The notes under the pieces are model-generated. The model was given only the letters and a program-made list of their open reading frames with translations. It did no database searches and was not told where the DNA came from. DNA of 36,816 bases from Bradyrhizobium diversitatis (GTDB lineage: Bacteria; Pseudomonadota; Alphaproteobacteria; Rhizobiales; Xanthobacteraceae), in contig NZ_JACEGD010000054.1 in the NCBI RefSeq assembly GCF_016031635.1, forward strand, positions 1 through 36,816. Direction: 5' to 3'. Positions 1 through 7,495 of the stretch are shown piece by piece. The number at the start of each line of letters is the position of its first letter. Within the stretch, counting starts at the first letter, position 1. A program made the translations under genes and the position numbers.

Positions 1-252
1 AGTGGCAAGCGACGTGGCGAGCGCCATATCAAGGGCGGCCGCCGCTGGGTACGCAACGCCCTCTACATGCCCTGTCTCGGCGCAGCCACCCAGAACAACC
101 CGGTGCTCAGGGCGTTCTATCAACGGCTGATTGCCAAGGGCAACGAACCGAAAGTTGCGCTCATTGCCTGCATGCGCAAGCTGATCGTCATCCTCAATAC
201 GATGATCGCCCGCGGCGAGAAATGGGAGCCGAGCCGCTACGCGTTGCGGTGA
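1..252 (+). CDS. IS110-family transposase, C-terminal end (5' truncated by window edge)
   Basis: The frame is open from base 1 and ends at the TGA at 250-252, giving the last 83 residues of a larger protein. The segment GGRRWVRNALYMPCLGA followed by NPVLRAFYQRL and a tail of KLIVILNTMI resembles the C-terminal transposase_20 region of IS110/IS1111-type DEDD transposases, where it contributes to the serine-dependent recombinase fold. The upstream DEDD half lies outside the window, so it cannot be told whether the element is intact. No clear terminal repeat was found downstream, which fits IS110 elements because many lack obvious inverted repeats. The family call rests on recalled resemblance. 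Confidence 0.8.
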   Translation, partial: SGKRRGERHIKGGRRWVRNALYMPCLGAATQNNPVLRAFYQRLIAKGNEPKVALIACMRKLIVILNTMIARGEKWEPSRYALR

Positions 253-963
253 GCTGATCGAGCGCGCCCTACCGCGCTCGGTCCTCGACCGAGCGCATGC
301 CAAGCCGACAGACCGGCGAGCGGACGGGGTCAAGGCCGTCAGCCGCCAAAGGCGGTGGCGCGTCCAGCGCCAGCCTTGAGGCCGGCCGATCGGCGGTCTA
401 CTTCAGCACAGTTGCTCCCCGGGGAGCGTTGCACTATTGCCCCCGTCGCCTCGCCGCTAGTCGATGCGCGTGCCGGTTGGCCGCCACATCACGGCGAGAT
501 TTGACGCCAGACCCCCGGGCGTCGGGACCACACGACTTCTCCGTCCGCGGACGGTTCGACCTGATCGCCGGGGGCTCGCGTGTGCTCACCTCCGACGACG
601 ACCGAAACCGCTGTTACCGCGCCGTGTCGTAGCGCGCCGCGCATGACTCACGGTTGCCCGCCCTGTCATCGCCTTTCGCGCCGGCGCTGCCGCGTCCACC
701 GCACCCCGGCCCGCATCTCGTGACGATCGCGAAGCGCCCCTCTGGCAGGGCCGAGATGACCGCTCTATGCCACAAATCCGAAATTCGGGAAAGTGGAATA
801 TTTTCGCGGGGAGGGGTTGACTGATGTTCTGGTGTTTTGCCCGACGCCTCGTAGAGACGTCTGCCAGACCTACTGCCGGCTGTACCGGGCTTTGCAAAAA
901 ACCAAAAAACAACCCCATGCAAAGTAGAACCGTGGCTCGACGTTGCATTTGTCGCCCCCATAC
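253..963. other. Non-coding accessory stretch, about 700 bases
   Basis: No reading frame here has convincing protein character. The frames that exist (for example around 297-632 plus and 586-1192 minus) are arginine- and serine-rich, typical of random frames in GC-rich DNA. The only recognisable content is the repeat-like block at 831-927 and the vapB operator just beyond the right end. The stretch probably holds the right end of the IS110 element and insertion debris. Confidence 0.5.
831..927. repeat. Dispersed repeat block, copy 1 (ggtgttttgcccgac ... aacaaccccatgca)
   Basis: The block carries ggtgttttgcccgac at 831-845 and a 22-base stretch at 906-927 containing aacaaccccatgca and ending agtag. 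The 22-base stretch recurs with one mismatch at 18355-18376, and the reverse complement of the 831-845 sequence recurs at 18446-18460. The paired occurrence suggests a dispersed intergenic repeat family. Genome-wide copy number is not visible from here. Confidence 0.55.
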
Positions 964-987
964 CGTATATACGAAATTGTATATACG
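964..987. promoter_or_regulatory. Inverted repeat operator upstream of vapB-like antitoxin
   Basis: A perfect 9-bp inverted repeat, cgtatatac (964-972) and gtatatacg (979-987), is separated by gaaatt. It ends 8 bases before the ATG at 996 and abuts the gagg ribosome binding site at 987-990. GTATATAC-type palindromes are typical targets of VapB/AbrB-fold antitoxins, so this is most simply the autoregulatory operator. Its position means bound antitoxin-toxin complex would cover the start of the transcript. Confidence 0.75.
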
Positions 988-995
988 AGGTCGCC

Positions 996-1256
996 ATGTC
1001 CCACATTGCGAAGGTGTTCAAATCGGGCAACTCCCAGGCCGTCCGGCTGCCGAAGGATTTTCGTTTCTCGGTCGATGAAGTCGAAGTGTCCCGCGAAGGC
1101 GAGGCTGTGATCCTGCGCCCAAGGCGGAGCGCGACCGGCCCGTGGGCATCGCTTCGCGCGGCCGTCGCACGCGGTTTCAGCCCGGACTTCATGGCTGAAG
1201 GGCGGGAGCAACCTGAAGAGCAGACGCGTCCCGATCTGAACCAGGCGTTTCGATGA
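996..1256 (+). CDS. vapB: VapB/MazE-type antitoxin, AbrB (SpoVT) fold
   Basis: This 86-residue protein begins MSHIAKVFKSGNSQAVRLP, the classic swapped-hairpin AbrB DNA-binding signature (K-x-GNSQAVRLPK), followed by a short basic and acidic tail that would wrap the toxin. It is expected to neutralise the PIN ribonuclease encoded next and to repress its own promoter through the palindrome at 964-987. The ATG at 996 is chosen because gagg lies 5 bases upstream and the AbrB domain starts right there. Its last codon overlaps the toxin start in an ATGA junction (1253-1256), indicating translational coupling. Function is inferred from family and context. Confidence 0.88.
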   Translation: MSHIAKVFKSGNSQAVRLPKDFRFSVDEVEVSREGEAVILRPRRSATGPWASLRAAVARGFSPDFMAEGREQPEEQTRPDLNQAFR

Positions 1257-1660
1257 CGAAATGGCTTCTCGACACCAACGCCGTCATCGCACTCGTCACA
1301 CGCCGGTCAGAGCCGCTCCTGCGCCGAGTCGAATCCAGCGAGCCCGGTGCACTCGCGATCTCGGCCATCGTTGCCCACGAACTCTACTTCGGCGCCTATC
1401 GCAGCCAGAAAGTCGAATTCAATCTGGAAACACTCCGTCTTCTCTTTGCCGATCTCGAAATCCTCGATCTTGACCAAGAAGACGCGCGAGCCGCCGGCGA
1501 GATCCGGGCGGACCTTGCGCGGCGCGGCACGCCGATCGGCCCCTATGACCTCCTGATCGCCGGCCAAGCGATCGCGCGCGGCCTGCCGCTTGTCAGCAAC
1601 AACACCGCCGAATTCCAGTGCATTGCCGGATTGCGACTGGAGGACTGGACGAGGGATTGA
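1253..1660 (+). CDS. vapC: VapC-type toxin, PIN-domain ribonuclease
   Basis: This 135-residue PIN-domain protein has the first catalytic aspartate in LLDTNAVIAL (about residues 5-14), a conserved glutamate in ISAIVAHELYFG (about 37-48), and later acidic positions in GPYDLLIAGQA (about 97-107) and SNNTAEF near the C-terminus. These are the metal ligands expected of VapC endoribonucleases, which cleave RNA such as initiator tRNA or rRNA. Length is normal for the family and no catalytic residue appears lost. It is translationally coupled to the antitoxin by the ATGA overlap. The target RNA cannot be predicted from sequence. Confidence 0.88.
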   Translation: MTKWLLDTNAVIALVTRRSEPLLRRVESSEPGALAISAIVAHELYFGAYRSQKVEFNLETLRLLFADLEILDLDQEDARAAGEIRADLARRGTPIGPYDLLIAGQAIARGLPLVSNNTAEFQCIAGLRLEDWTRD

Positions 1661-1695
1661 TGCTCGCGGGCGTTACGCTATTACGCTGACAGTGC

Positions 1696-1719
1696 TGGAC
1701 TGCACCCCTGAAGTGAGAC
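1696..1719. mobile_element. Possible solo terminal repeat of an IS3-type element
   Basis: The 24 bases begin tggactgcacccctgaag and end gagac. This resembles the tgNactgNcccc...aagt.ggac pattern recalled for the ends of several IS3-family elements. No transposase or second end is seen nearby, so if real it is a remnant lying between two convergent toxin-antitoxin modules. The resemblance is loose. Confidence 0.25.
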
Positions 1720-1779
1720 ACGAGGATTATAGTAACAGCGCTCCTATCGAGGCCATCAGTCCCGGCGCGTCAACCGAGA

Positions 1780-2172
1780 CTACCCTACTTCGCGCACTCC
1801 CGCATGACCGGCCGCCTTCGCCGCCTTGACGAGCTTGCGATCGAAAGTGACGAAAGCATCGCAATGTCCCGATCTCGTCAGATGCAGGGCATCGGCGAAA
1901 TCCATCCCCCTCTCGACAAGGTCGAGCGCTGCCGCGACCATCGCGCCGTCCTCAACCGTAACGGTCGGAAGCCCCCCGAACACACGAAGCGCGTGCACGA
2001 TGTCTGCGGCCTGATAGCCGTACGCGCTTCGCAGCACCCATTCGACTTCGAGGAGCACCGTGACGGCGGCAAAGACCCTCTGGCCGTCGATCAAGGCGCG
2101 GGCACGCGCGGATTGAGTGGCGTGATCTCGGGTCAGGTAGCGGACGATCAGATTGGTATCAATCGCGATCAT
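1780..2172 (-). CDS. VapC-type toxin, PIN-domain protein (second module)
   Basis: The protein is about 130 residues, starting MIAIDTNLIVRYLTRD with the first PIN aspartate at residue 4. Further PIN signatures are the glutamate in VLLEVEWVL, GMDFADALHL with its aspartate, and TFDRKLVK near the end. The ATG at 2172 is preferred over the upstream start at 2199 because MIAIDTN is the normal PIN N-terminus. The start lies inside the 3' end of the antitoxin gene (14-base overlap), so the two are coupled. It is only distantly similar to the PIN protein at 1253-1660, so the modules are not duplicates. Confidence 0.87.
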   Translation of the reverse strand: MIAIDTNLIVRYLTRDHATQSARARALIDGQRVFAAVTVLLEVEWVLRSAYGYQAADIVHALRVFGGLPTVTVEDGAMVAAALDLVERGMDFADALHLTRSGHCDAFVTFDRKLVKAAKAAGHAGVREVG

Positions 2173-2434
2173 GCCGCCGCCTGGCTTCGGCAAGCACACT
2201 TGCGTCCATTTCTTCGAGCGTCTTCGGCTTGCCTCGATAATTCAAGACGCCGAACACTTCTTCCGGCCGCGTCGCCGCAAAGGCCGGCGCAGGCTTCAAT
2301 AGGACGCCCTCCGAAGTCTCCTCGACAGTCAGCCGCGTTCCGGCCTTCCAGTCCCGCGACCTGCGAATAGCGCTGGGCAAGATGACCTGCCCCTTGGTGG
2401 AAACGATAGTGGTGAGCTTGTCTGTGTCGGCCAT
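2159..2434 (-). CDS. AbrB/SpoVT-fold antitoxin (second module)
   Basis: This 91-residue protein has the core STKGQVILPSAIRR, the AbrB swapped-hairpin motif, at about residues 11-24, followed by W-x-AGTRLTVEE and a C-terminal toxin-binding tail ending EARRRHDRD. It pairs with the overlapping PIN toxin and is expected to autoregulate. The ATG at 2434 (MADTDKLTTIV) is chosen over the upstream start at 2563 because the AbrB domain begins about ten residues after it and the longer N-terminus has no family support. No clear palindrome was identified immediately upstream. Confidence 0.85.
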   Translation of the reverse strand: MADTDKLTTIVSTKGQVILPSAIRRSRDWKAGTRLTVEETSEGVLLKPAPAFAATRPEEVFGVLNYRGKPKTLEEMDASVLAEARRRHDRD

Positions 2435-2560
2435 GGCCCAACCCTTCCGAGGTAAGACAAACGTAAGATAAGCGCAGATGGGCTCAAATTCAAGTCGGCG
2501 GCTGGCGGTAAGGAACCACATCGCGTCGATGGCCCCGTCTGTGACAACGATCTCGCAGCC

Positions 2561-2602
2561 CAAAAGAAAAGGCCCGGTCAGACGACCGGGCCTCTTCTTT
2601 TT
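2561..2602 (-). terminator. Rho-independent terminator after hpnG
   Basis: Perfect 9-bp stem ggcccggtc (2571-2579) and gaccgggcc (2584-2592) with an agac loop. It is flanked by an A-rich tract at 2562-2570 and a T-rich tract at 2593-2602, so it can act in both directions. On the minus strand it sits 22 bases past the hpnG stop and ends in a U-rich tract. It closes the hopanoid operon. Confidence 0.85.
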
Positions 2603-2623
2603 CAGCTTCTCGAAGACGCCGCT

Positions 2624-3373
2624 TCACGCCGCCTTCGACACCAGCGCTTCGCTCTCGATCAGTTCCGTCCCGATCAGATAATCCCGGCAACCGCGCAAGC
2701 TGCGCAGCGCGCGGTTGAAGTCGATGCCGGTCGAGACCAGCGCATGCAGCGTGGTCGGGTTGCGCACGATGCCGCGCAGCACGGCAGCGAGGTCGATCTG
2801 GCCGTTCGGCTTGATGGCGGCGCGGGCGAGTGCCGGCAGCGCGCGATGGGCGGGATCGCTGATGACGCGGACCGCGGCAAAGGGCAGCCCGGCTTCGGCG
2901 GCGTAGGCGGCCGCGATGTGGCTTTCCATGTCGACGGCCGAGGCGCCCGTCTCCGAATGCAGCGCCGCCTTGCAGGAGCGGCCGGTAACCACCTCCTCGG
3001 CGCCGGCGAGGCTGCCGCGCACCACACGGCGACGGCCCGAGGTCAGGCGCTCGATCAGGTCGTCGCCGAGCGACAGGCCGGCGGCCCAGCGGGTATCGCC
3101 GGACAGCACTTCGGTCGCCAGCACGACGTCGCCGGACCGCAACGTCGGGTCGAGCCCGCCGGCCACGCCGAAGGAGATCACGCCGCGAATCGTCTCGGGA
3201 TCCACCACCGTCAGCAGCGCCCGCAACTGGGTCGGGCTGCTGGATGAACAGATGACCGCCATTCCGGGCCCGGCCGCAATGCGGGCCTCCTGAACCAGTC
3301 CGGTCACGATCAATATCGGCCGCGGGTCGATGGAATTCCCCGCGGCGAAACAGTCCCCCGTCCCCAAAGTCAC
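2624..3373 (-). CDS. hpnG: Hopanoid-associated nucleoside phosphorylase HpnG
   Basis: The protein is 249 residues of the purine nucleoside phosphorylase fold. HpnG releases adenine from adenosylhopane to give ribosylhopane on the way to bacteriohopanetetrol. Visible features are ILIVTGLVQEARIA at the N-terminus, SFGVAGGLDPTL with the phosphate-binding glycines, ASAVDMESHIAA carrying the substrate-binding Met-Glu pair, and AVRVISDPA near the C-terminal active-site aspartate. The GTG at 3373 is chosen because it overlaps the shc stop as GTGA (3373-3370), typical translational coupling; frames further upstream run inside shc. It is the last gene of the operon, with a terminator right after it and no hpnH. 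Confidence 0.9.
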   Translation of the reverse strand: MTLGTGDCFAAGNSIDPRPILIVTGLVQEARIAAGPGMAVICSSSSPTQLRALLTVVDPETIRGVISFGVAGGLDPTLRSGDVVLATEVLSGDTRWAAGLSLGDDLIERLTSGRRRVVRGSLAGAEEVVTGRSCKAALHSETGASAVDMESHIAAAYAAEAGLPFAAVRVISDPAHRALPALARAAIKPNGQIDLAAVLRGIVRNPTTLHALVSTGIDFNRALRSLRGCRDYLIGTELIESEALVSKAA

Positions 3374-5367
3374 ATTCCGACCCCTACCACCCTGCTGTTG
3401 GTGTTCCGCAAGTTCCGATACCGCGCCAACGCCCACAGCGGAAAGAACTTCGGGTAACCATGATACCGTAGATAGAATACACGGGGGAAGCCTGTGGCGG
3501 TGTACCGCTGCTCGTCCCACAGTCCTTTTTTGTTTTGTGTTGCAATCAGGTACTCCACCCCGCGGGCGACGGCCCGGTGATCAACCTCGCCTGCCGCCAT
3601 CAGGGCAAGCAAGGCCCATGCCGTTTGCGAGGCGGTCGAGGGGGCGGCTTCCCAGCCCTTGTAGTCCAGCCGGTAGCTGACGGCGTCCTCGCCCCAGCCG
3701 CCGTCCTCGTTCTGGATCGAGGCCAGCCAGTCGACGGCCTTCCGGATCATGGGATCCCCGTGGTCGACACCGGCCATGTTGAGGGCGCAAAGCACCGACC
3801 AGGTTCCATAGATGAAGTTCATGCCCCAGCGGCCGTACCAGGACCCCTCGGGGTGCTGGGTCTTCCGCAGGTAGGCGACGCCGGCGGCGACGTGCGTGCT
3901 GGACTTCTCGGTCTCGCCGAGCTGGGCCAGCATCGAGATGCAGCGCGCGGTGACGTCCTCGGTCGGCGGATCGAGCAGCGCGCCATGGTCCGAGAACGGG
4001 ATGTTGTTCAGGTAATATTCGAGATTATTGACGTCGAAGGCCGCCCAGCCGCCGTCGTCGCTCTGCATGCCCTCGATCCACTCGCGGCCACGGGCGATCG
4101 CAGTGTCATAGCCGGCGACGCCGTGCTCCCGGCGCATGCGGTCCATCGACATCACTACGACCGCGGTGTCGTCGAGATCAGGATAATGCGCGTTGTTGTA
4201 CTGGAAGGCCCAGCCGCCCGGACGCACGTCGGGCCGCTTCACGGCCCAGTCGCCCTTCACCTCGAGCTCCTGCTTCGGAATCAGCCAGTCGAGGCCCTGC
4301 CTGGCCGCCGGCACCGCCTTGTCGCCGCCGGCTTCCAGCAGCGCATGCGCGGTAAGCGTCGTGTCCCACACCGGTGAGACGCAGGGCTGGCAATAGGCCT
4401 CGTCGTCCTTGATGACGAGCAACTTGTCGAGGCCCCGGCGCGTCGTCGCGCGCGGCGGATAGTTCTCGTCCTTGCCGAGCGCGTCATACATCATGACGAT
4501 GTTGGCCATGGGCGGATAGATCGCGCCCATGCCGTCCTCGCCGTTGAGCCGCTCCTCGATGAAAGCGAGCGCGGCGTCGATCGCGCGCTTGCGCAGGCTC
4601 TTCGGAAACAGCGGCTCGACCACGCGCAGGATCACATCCAGCGAACGAAACAACAGAAACCAGGCCATGCTCTGGTGCGGCGCTTTCGCGGTCATGCCGA
4701 TCGAGCGCGGGTCCTGCAGGAACAATTCGTCGATGCCGACGCCCTTCGGATTCCGTGCGCGCGGCTTCAGCGCGGCGATCACCATCAGCGGCACCATGGT
4801 GGTGCGCGCCCAGTAGGAGATCTTGTTGAGGTGGAACGGCGACCAGAACGGCAGCAGCACGATCTCGATCGGCAGCACCGGCACCGCGCGCCAGGTCACG
4901 ACGCCGAACGTCGCCAGCAGGAAGCGCGTGAAGACGTTGCTGTTGATCGCACCGCCTCGGGCATGGATCGCCTCGCGCGCGCGCACCATGTGCGGCGCAT
5001 CGACGGAGTCGCCGATCATCTTGAGCGCGAAGTAGGCCTTCACGCTGGCGCTCATGTCGAACTCGCCGTCGTGCACCAGCGGCCAGCCGCCATGGGCTCC
5101 CTGCACGCGACGCAGGTAGTTGCCGATCTTGGCTTCGAGCACCGTGTCAACGGGCTCTGCGAGATAGTGGCGCAGCAGGACGTACTCGGCCGGAATCGTG
5201 CAGTCGGCCTCGAGCTCGAACACCCAATGGCCGTCGGACTGCTGGAAGCCGAGAACGCCCTGCGTGGCCGACTCAATGCTCGATTCCAGGGTCTCGCGGC
5301 TGGTCGCGTTCACGGAATCCATGTCGCTCGATTGCTCCGATAGTCGATTGAAAATTGGCCGGGACAT
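3370..5367 (-). CDS. shc: Squalene-hopene cyclase
   Basis: This 665-residue triterpene cyclase converts squalene to hopene and diplopterol at the cytoplasmic membrane. The protonating DxDDTA motif is present as DLDDTA at about residues 397-402. QW repeats are recognisable at QQSDGHW (42-48), QGAHGGW, QSDDGGW, QHPEGSW, QNEDGGW and QNKKGLW, and SPVWDT lies at 331-336. Length is normal for bacterial cyclases. The ATG at 5367 follows hpnE by 20 bases; a second ATG at 5322 (MDSVNATS) would also fit the family. The 3' end overlaps the hpnG start. All key catalytic residues appear intact, so activity is expected. Confidence 0.97.
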   Translation of the reverse strand: MSRPIFNRLSEQSSDMDSVNATSRETLESSIESATQGVLGFQQSDGHWVFELEADCTIPAEYVLLRHYLAEPVDTVLEAKIGNYLRRVQGAHGGWPLVHDGEFDMSASVKAYFALKMIGDSVDAPHMVRAREAIHARGGAINSNVFTRFLLATFGVVTWRAVPVLPIEIVLLPFWSPFHLNKISYWARTTMVPLMVIAALKPRARNPKGVGIDELFLQDPRSIGMTAKAPHQSMAWFLLFRSLDVILRVVEPLFPKSLRKRAIDAALAFIEERLNGEDGMGAIYPPMANIVMMYDALGKDENYPPRATTRRGLDKLLVIKDDEAYCQPCVSPVWDTTLTAHALLEAGGDKAVPAARQGLDWLIPKQELEVKGDWAVKRPDVRPGGWAFQYNNAHYPDLDDTAVVVMSMDRMRREHGVAGYDTAIARGREWIEGMQSDDGGWAAFDVNNLEYYLNNIPFSDHGALLDPPTEDVTARCISMLAQLGETEKSSTHVAAGVAYLRKTQHPEGSWYGRWGMNFIYGTWSVLCALNMAGVDHGDPMIRKAVDWLASIQNEDGGWGEDAVSYRLDYKGWEAAPSTASQTAWALLALMAAGEVDHRAVARGVEYLIATQNKKGLWDEQRYTATGFPRVFYLRYHGYPKFFPLWALARYRNLRNTNSRVVGVGM

Positions 5368-5387
5368 CTGCCCGTCAGGGCCGCCTT

Positions 5388-6656
5388 TCAGGATGCTTTG
5401 GCGGCCAGAACCAGATCGGCGGCGCGATCGCCGGACCGGACCGATCCCTCGATGGTTGCCGGCAATCCCGTAGCAGTCCAGTCGCCGGCAAGGAACAGGT
5501 TTTTCAGCGCAGTGACCGGCCCTGGACGCAGGGCATTCTGGGTCGGCGTGGCGGCAAAGGTGGCGCGGCGCTCGCGCACGATCTGCCAGGGCGGCAATTG
5601 CGGCGGCAACTCACCCGACAGGCCGGCGGCCTTGCAGACGTCGTTCCAGATCGCCTGCGCGAGTTCCTCGCGAGGCATGTCGACCAGACGGTCGCCATTG
5701 CTGATCGTGACGGAAAGCCGGTTGGGGAACGCGAACAGCCATTCCACCACGCCGCCGATCACGCCGAGGATCGGCGCCGAGCCCGGCGGCGGTGTGATGC
5801 GGAAATGCGCGTTCACGATGGCGCGGAATTCGGTCGGCGTCTTCAGGCCCGGCAGCAGGCTCGCAGCGGCGCGCGGCGGCACCGCCATCACGACGACATC
5901 GCCCTCACCGATCCGGATCACATCCTCGCCGCCGAAATTCAGCGCGCCGACCTTGTCGTCGGTGGTCGCAAACGAGCGCAGCTCATGGCCGAGCTGAACC
6001 GCGTGGCCGCGCTCAGCCAAGAACTTCACGGCAGGCTCGATCAGCACCGCGCTGAGACCGTCGCGGGCGATCAACGGACGGCAGGCCTGCCCGCCCGCGA
6101 GCAGCGTCTCGCGCACGATCGCGCCCGCGAGCCCCGCCGAGCCCTCGGGCGGATCGACGTTGAGCGCCGCCAGCAGCAACGGCTGCACCAGACGCTGGTA
6201 GAGGATGCCTTCGCAAGGAATGGACTTGCCGACCAGCGTCTCCTCCGACGCCCAGATCAGCGGCGCCAGTTTCAGATAATCGGTCAGGCCGGTGTCGGGA
6301 ACGCGGCGGCTCTCATCGAGCACCCAGGTCGGCCACCGGCCAGCGCCGAGATCGATCTGCCAGCGCTGTCCCGTCTTGATGTCGACGAAGGGAAACTGCG
6401 CGCTCTCGGGGCCGACGAGACCCGTCTCGGTGCCGATCGCGCGCGCATAGGCGCGCGCATGGCTGTTGCCCGACAGCAGCAGATGATTGCCGTTGTCGAT
6501 GGTGAGGTTGGTGGCGCCGTCGAAATAGGAACGGCAGCGGCCGCCGGCCTGGTGCGTGGCCTCGTGCACGGCGACCTTGAAGCCGGCATTGGCGAGCCGC
6601 ACAGCGGCGGAGAGGCCGGAAATTCCAGCACCGATGATGTGAGCTGTCTTTTGCAT
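5388..6656 (-). CDS. hpnE: Hydroxysqualene dehydroxylase HpnE
   Basis: The 422-residue FAD-dependent protein of the amine-oxidase/phytoene-desaturase fold has the dinucleotide-binding GAGISG at residues 9-14 followed by a glutamate that would bind the FAD ribose (VHEA, about 31-34). A C-terminal FAD-contacting region reads FLAGDWTATGLPATIEGSV. HpnE reduces hydroxysqualene to squalene, the last of three steps that replace a classical squalene synthase. Its ATG overlaps the hpnD stop by one base (TGATG at 6658-6654), so it is coupled to hpnD. It has been annotated historically as a squalene-associated desaturase. Confidence 0.95.
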   Translation of the reverse strand: MQKTAHIIGAGISGLSAAVRLANAGFKVAVHEATHQAGGRCRSYFDGATNLTIDNGNHLLLSGNSHARAYARAIGTETGLVGPESAQFPFVDIKTGQRWQIDLGAGRWPTWVLDESRRVPDTGLTDYLKLAPLIWASEETLVGKSIPCEGILYQRLVQPLLLAALNVDPPEGSAGLAGAIVRETLLAGGQACRPLIARDGLSAVLIEPAVKFLAERGHAVQLGHELRSFATTDDKVGALNFGGEDVIRIGEGDVVVMAVPPRAAASLLPGLKTPTEFRAIVNAHFRITPPPGSAPILGVIGGVVEWLFAFPNRLSVTISNGDRLVDMPREELAQAIWNDVCKAAGLSGELPPQLPPWQIVRERRATFAATPTQNALRPGPVTALKNLFLAGDWTATGLPATIEGSVRSGDRAADLVLAAKAS

Positions 6657-7495
6657 CAGATGAAAGCGTAGCGGAGCAGGATCAGGATGCGTGTGATCTT
6701 CGACACACGCACCGGCTCGCGCGGCGCGGTGAAGCCGCGCGCGATCAGCAGGTCCAGAATGGAATGATAGTATCTCGACATGATCCGCGGCGCGCGCACC
6801 GCGCGGCGCTTGTTGCGGTTCATGATCTCGTCCGACTTCTCGAAATGCACCTTCGCGCGCTGCGCCAGCGGCAGGCAGACCTTCGGCAGCGCGCGCTCGG
6901 CGATCACGCGGTCCGGATCATCGGAGGTGATGCCGGCATGCAGCAGCGCCTCGCGCGGCAGATAGAGCCGGCCGAGGCCGGCGTCCTCGTCGATGTCGCG
7001 CAGGATGTTGGTGAGCTGCAGCGCGCGGCCGAGATGGTACGCGAGCAGGATGCCGTCTTCCTCGGGCATGCCGAACACGCGCACCGACAGCCGCCCCACG
7101 GCGCTGGCGACACGGTCGCAGTACAGATCCAGCGTCGCCATGTCGGGCGCGCGGATGTCCTGCGGCACATCCATTTCCATGCCGTCGACGATGGCGAGGA
7201 AATCCTCGCGCTTGAGCCCGAAGGTCTTCACCGAGGCGACGTAGTCCTTCAGCCGCGGCGGCGGATGGCCCTGATAGAGCGCGTCGATGTCGTCGCGCCA
7301 TTGCTGGAGTGCGGCGAGCCGCTCCTCCCGCGGGCCGTCGGAATCGGCGATGTCGTCGACCTGGCGGCAGAAGCTGTAGATCTGGAACATCGCTTCGCGC
7401 TGGTCGTGCGGCAGGATGCGCATCGCGGCATAGAACGAGCTGCCGGATGCGGCCGAGCCGTAATTGGCGCCGGGCGTGGTCGCCTCAAGCGTCAT
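6656..7495 (-). CDS. hpnD: Presqualene diphosphate synthase HpnD
   Basis: This 279-residue all-helical trans-isoprenyl diphosphate synthase carries two aspartate-rich motifs that bind magnesium-diphosphate: QVDDIADSD (46-54) and NILRDIDEDAGLGRLYLP (163-180). It condenses two farnesyl diphosphates to presqualene diphosphate. HpnD is distinguished from HpnC by its order in the operon and its better conserved second motif. The start at 7495 overlaps the end of hpnC by 11 bases, and the stop overlaps hpnE. Length matches the family. Confidence 0.95.
   Translation of the reverse strand: MTLEATTPGANYGSAASGSSFYAAMRILPHDQREAMFQIYSFCRQVDDIADSDGPREERLAALQQWRDDIDALYQGHPPPRLKDYVASVKTFGLKREDFLAIVDGMEMDVPQDIRAPDMATLDLYCDRVASAVGRLSVRVFGMPEEDGILLAYHLGRALQLTNILRDIDEDAGLGRLYLPREALLHAGITSDDPDRVIAERALPKVCLPLAQRAKVHFEKSDEIMNRNKRRAVRAPRIMSRYYHSILDLLIARGFTAPREPVRVSKITRILILLRYAFI

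Noticed and set aside
297..632. Open frame in the left accessory region
   Set aside because: Serine/arginine-rich composition, no ribosome binding site and no resemblance to any family.
5355..6671. Plus-strand frame of 438 codons opposite hpnE
   Set aside because: It is a mirror-frame shadow with shadow-like composition; hpnE has its FAD motif and coupled junctions on the minus strand.
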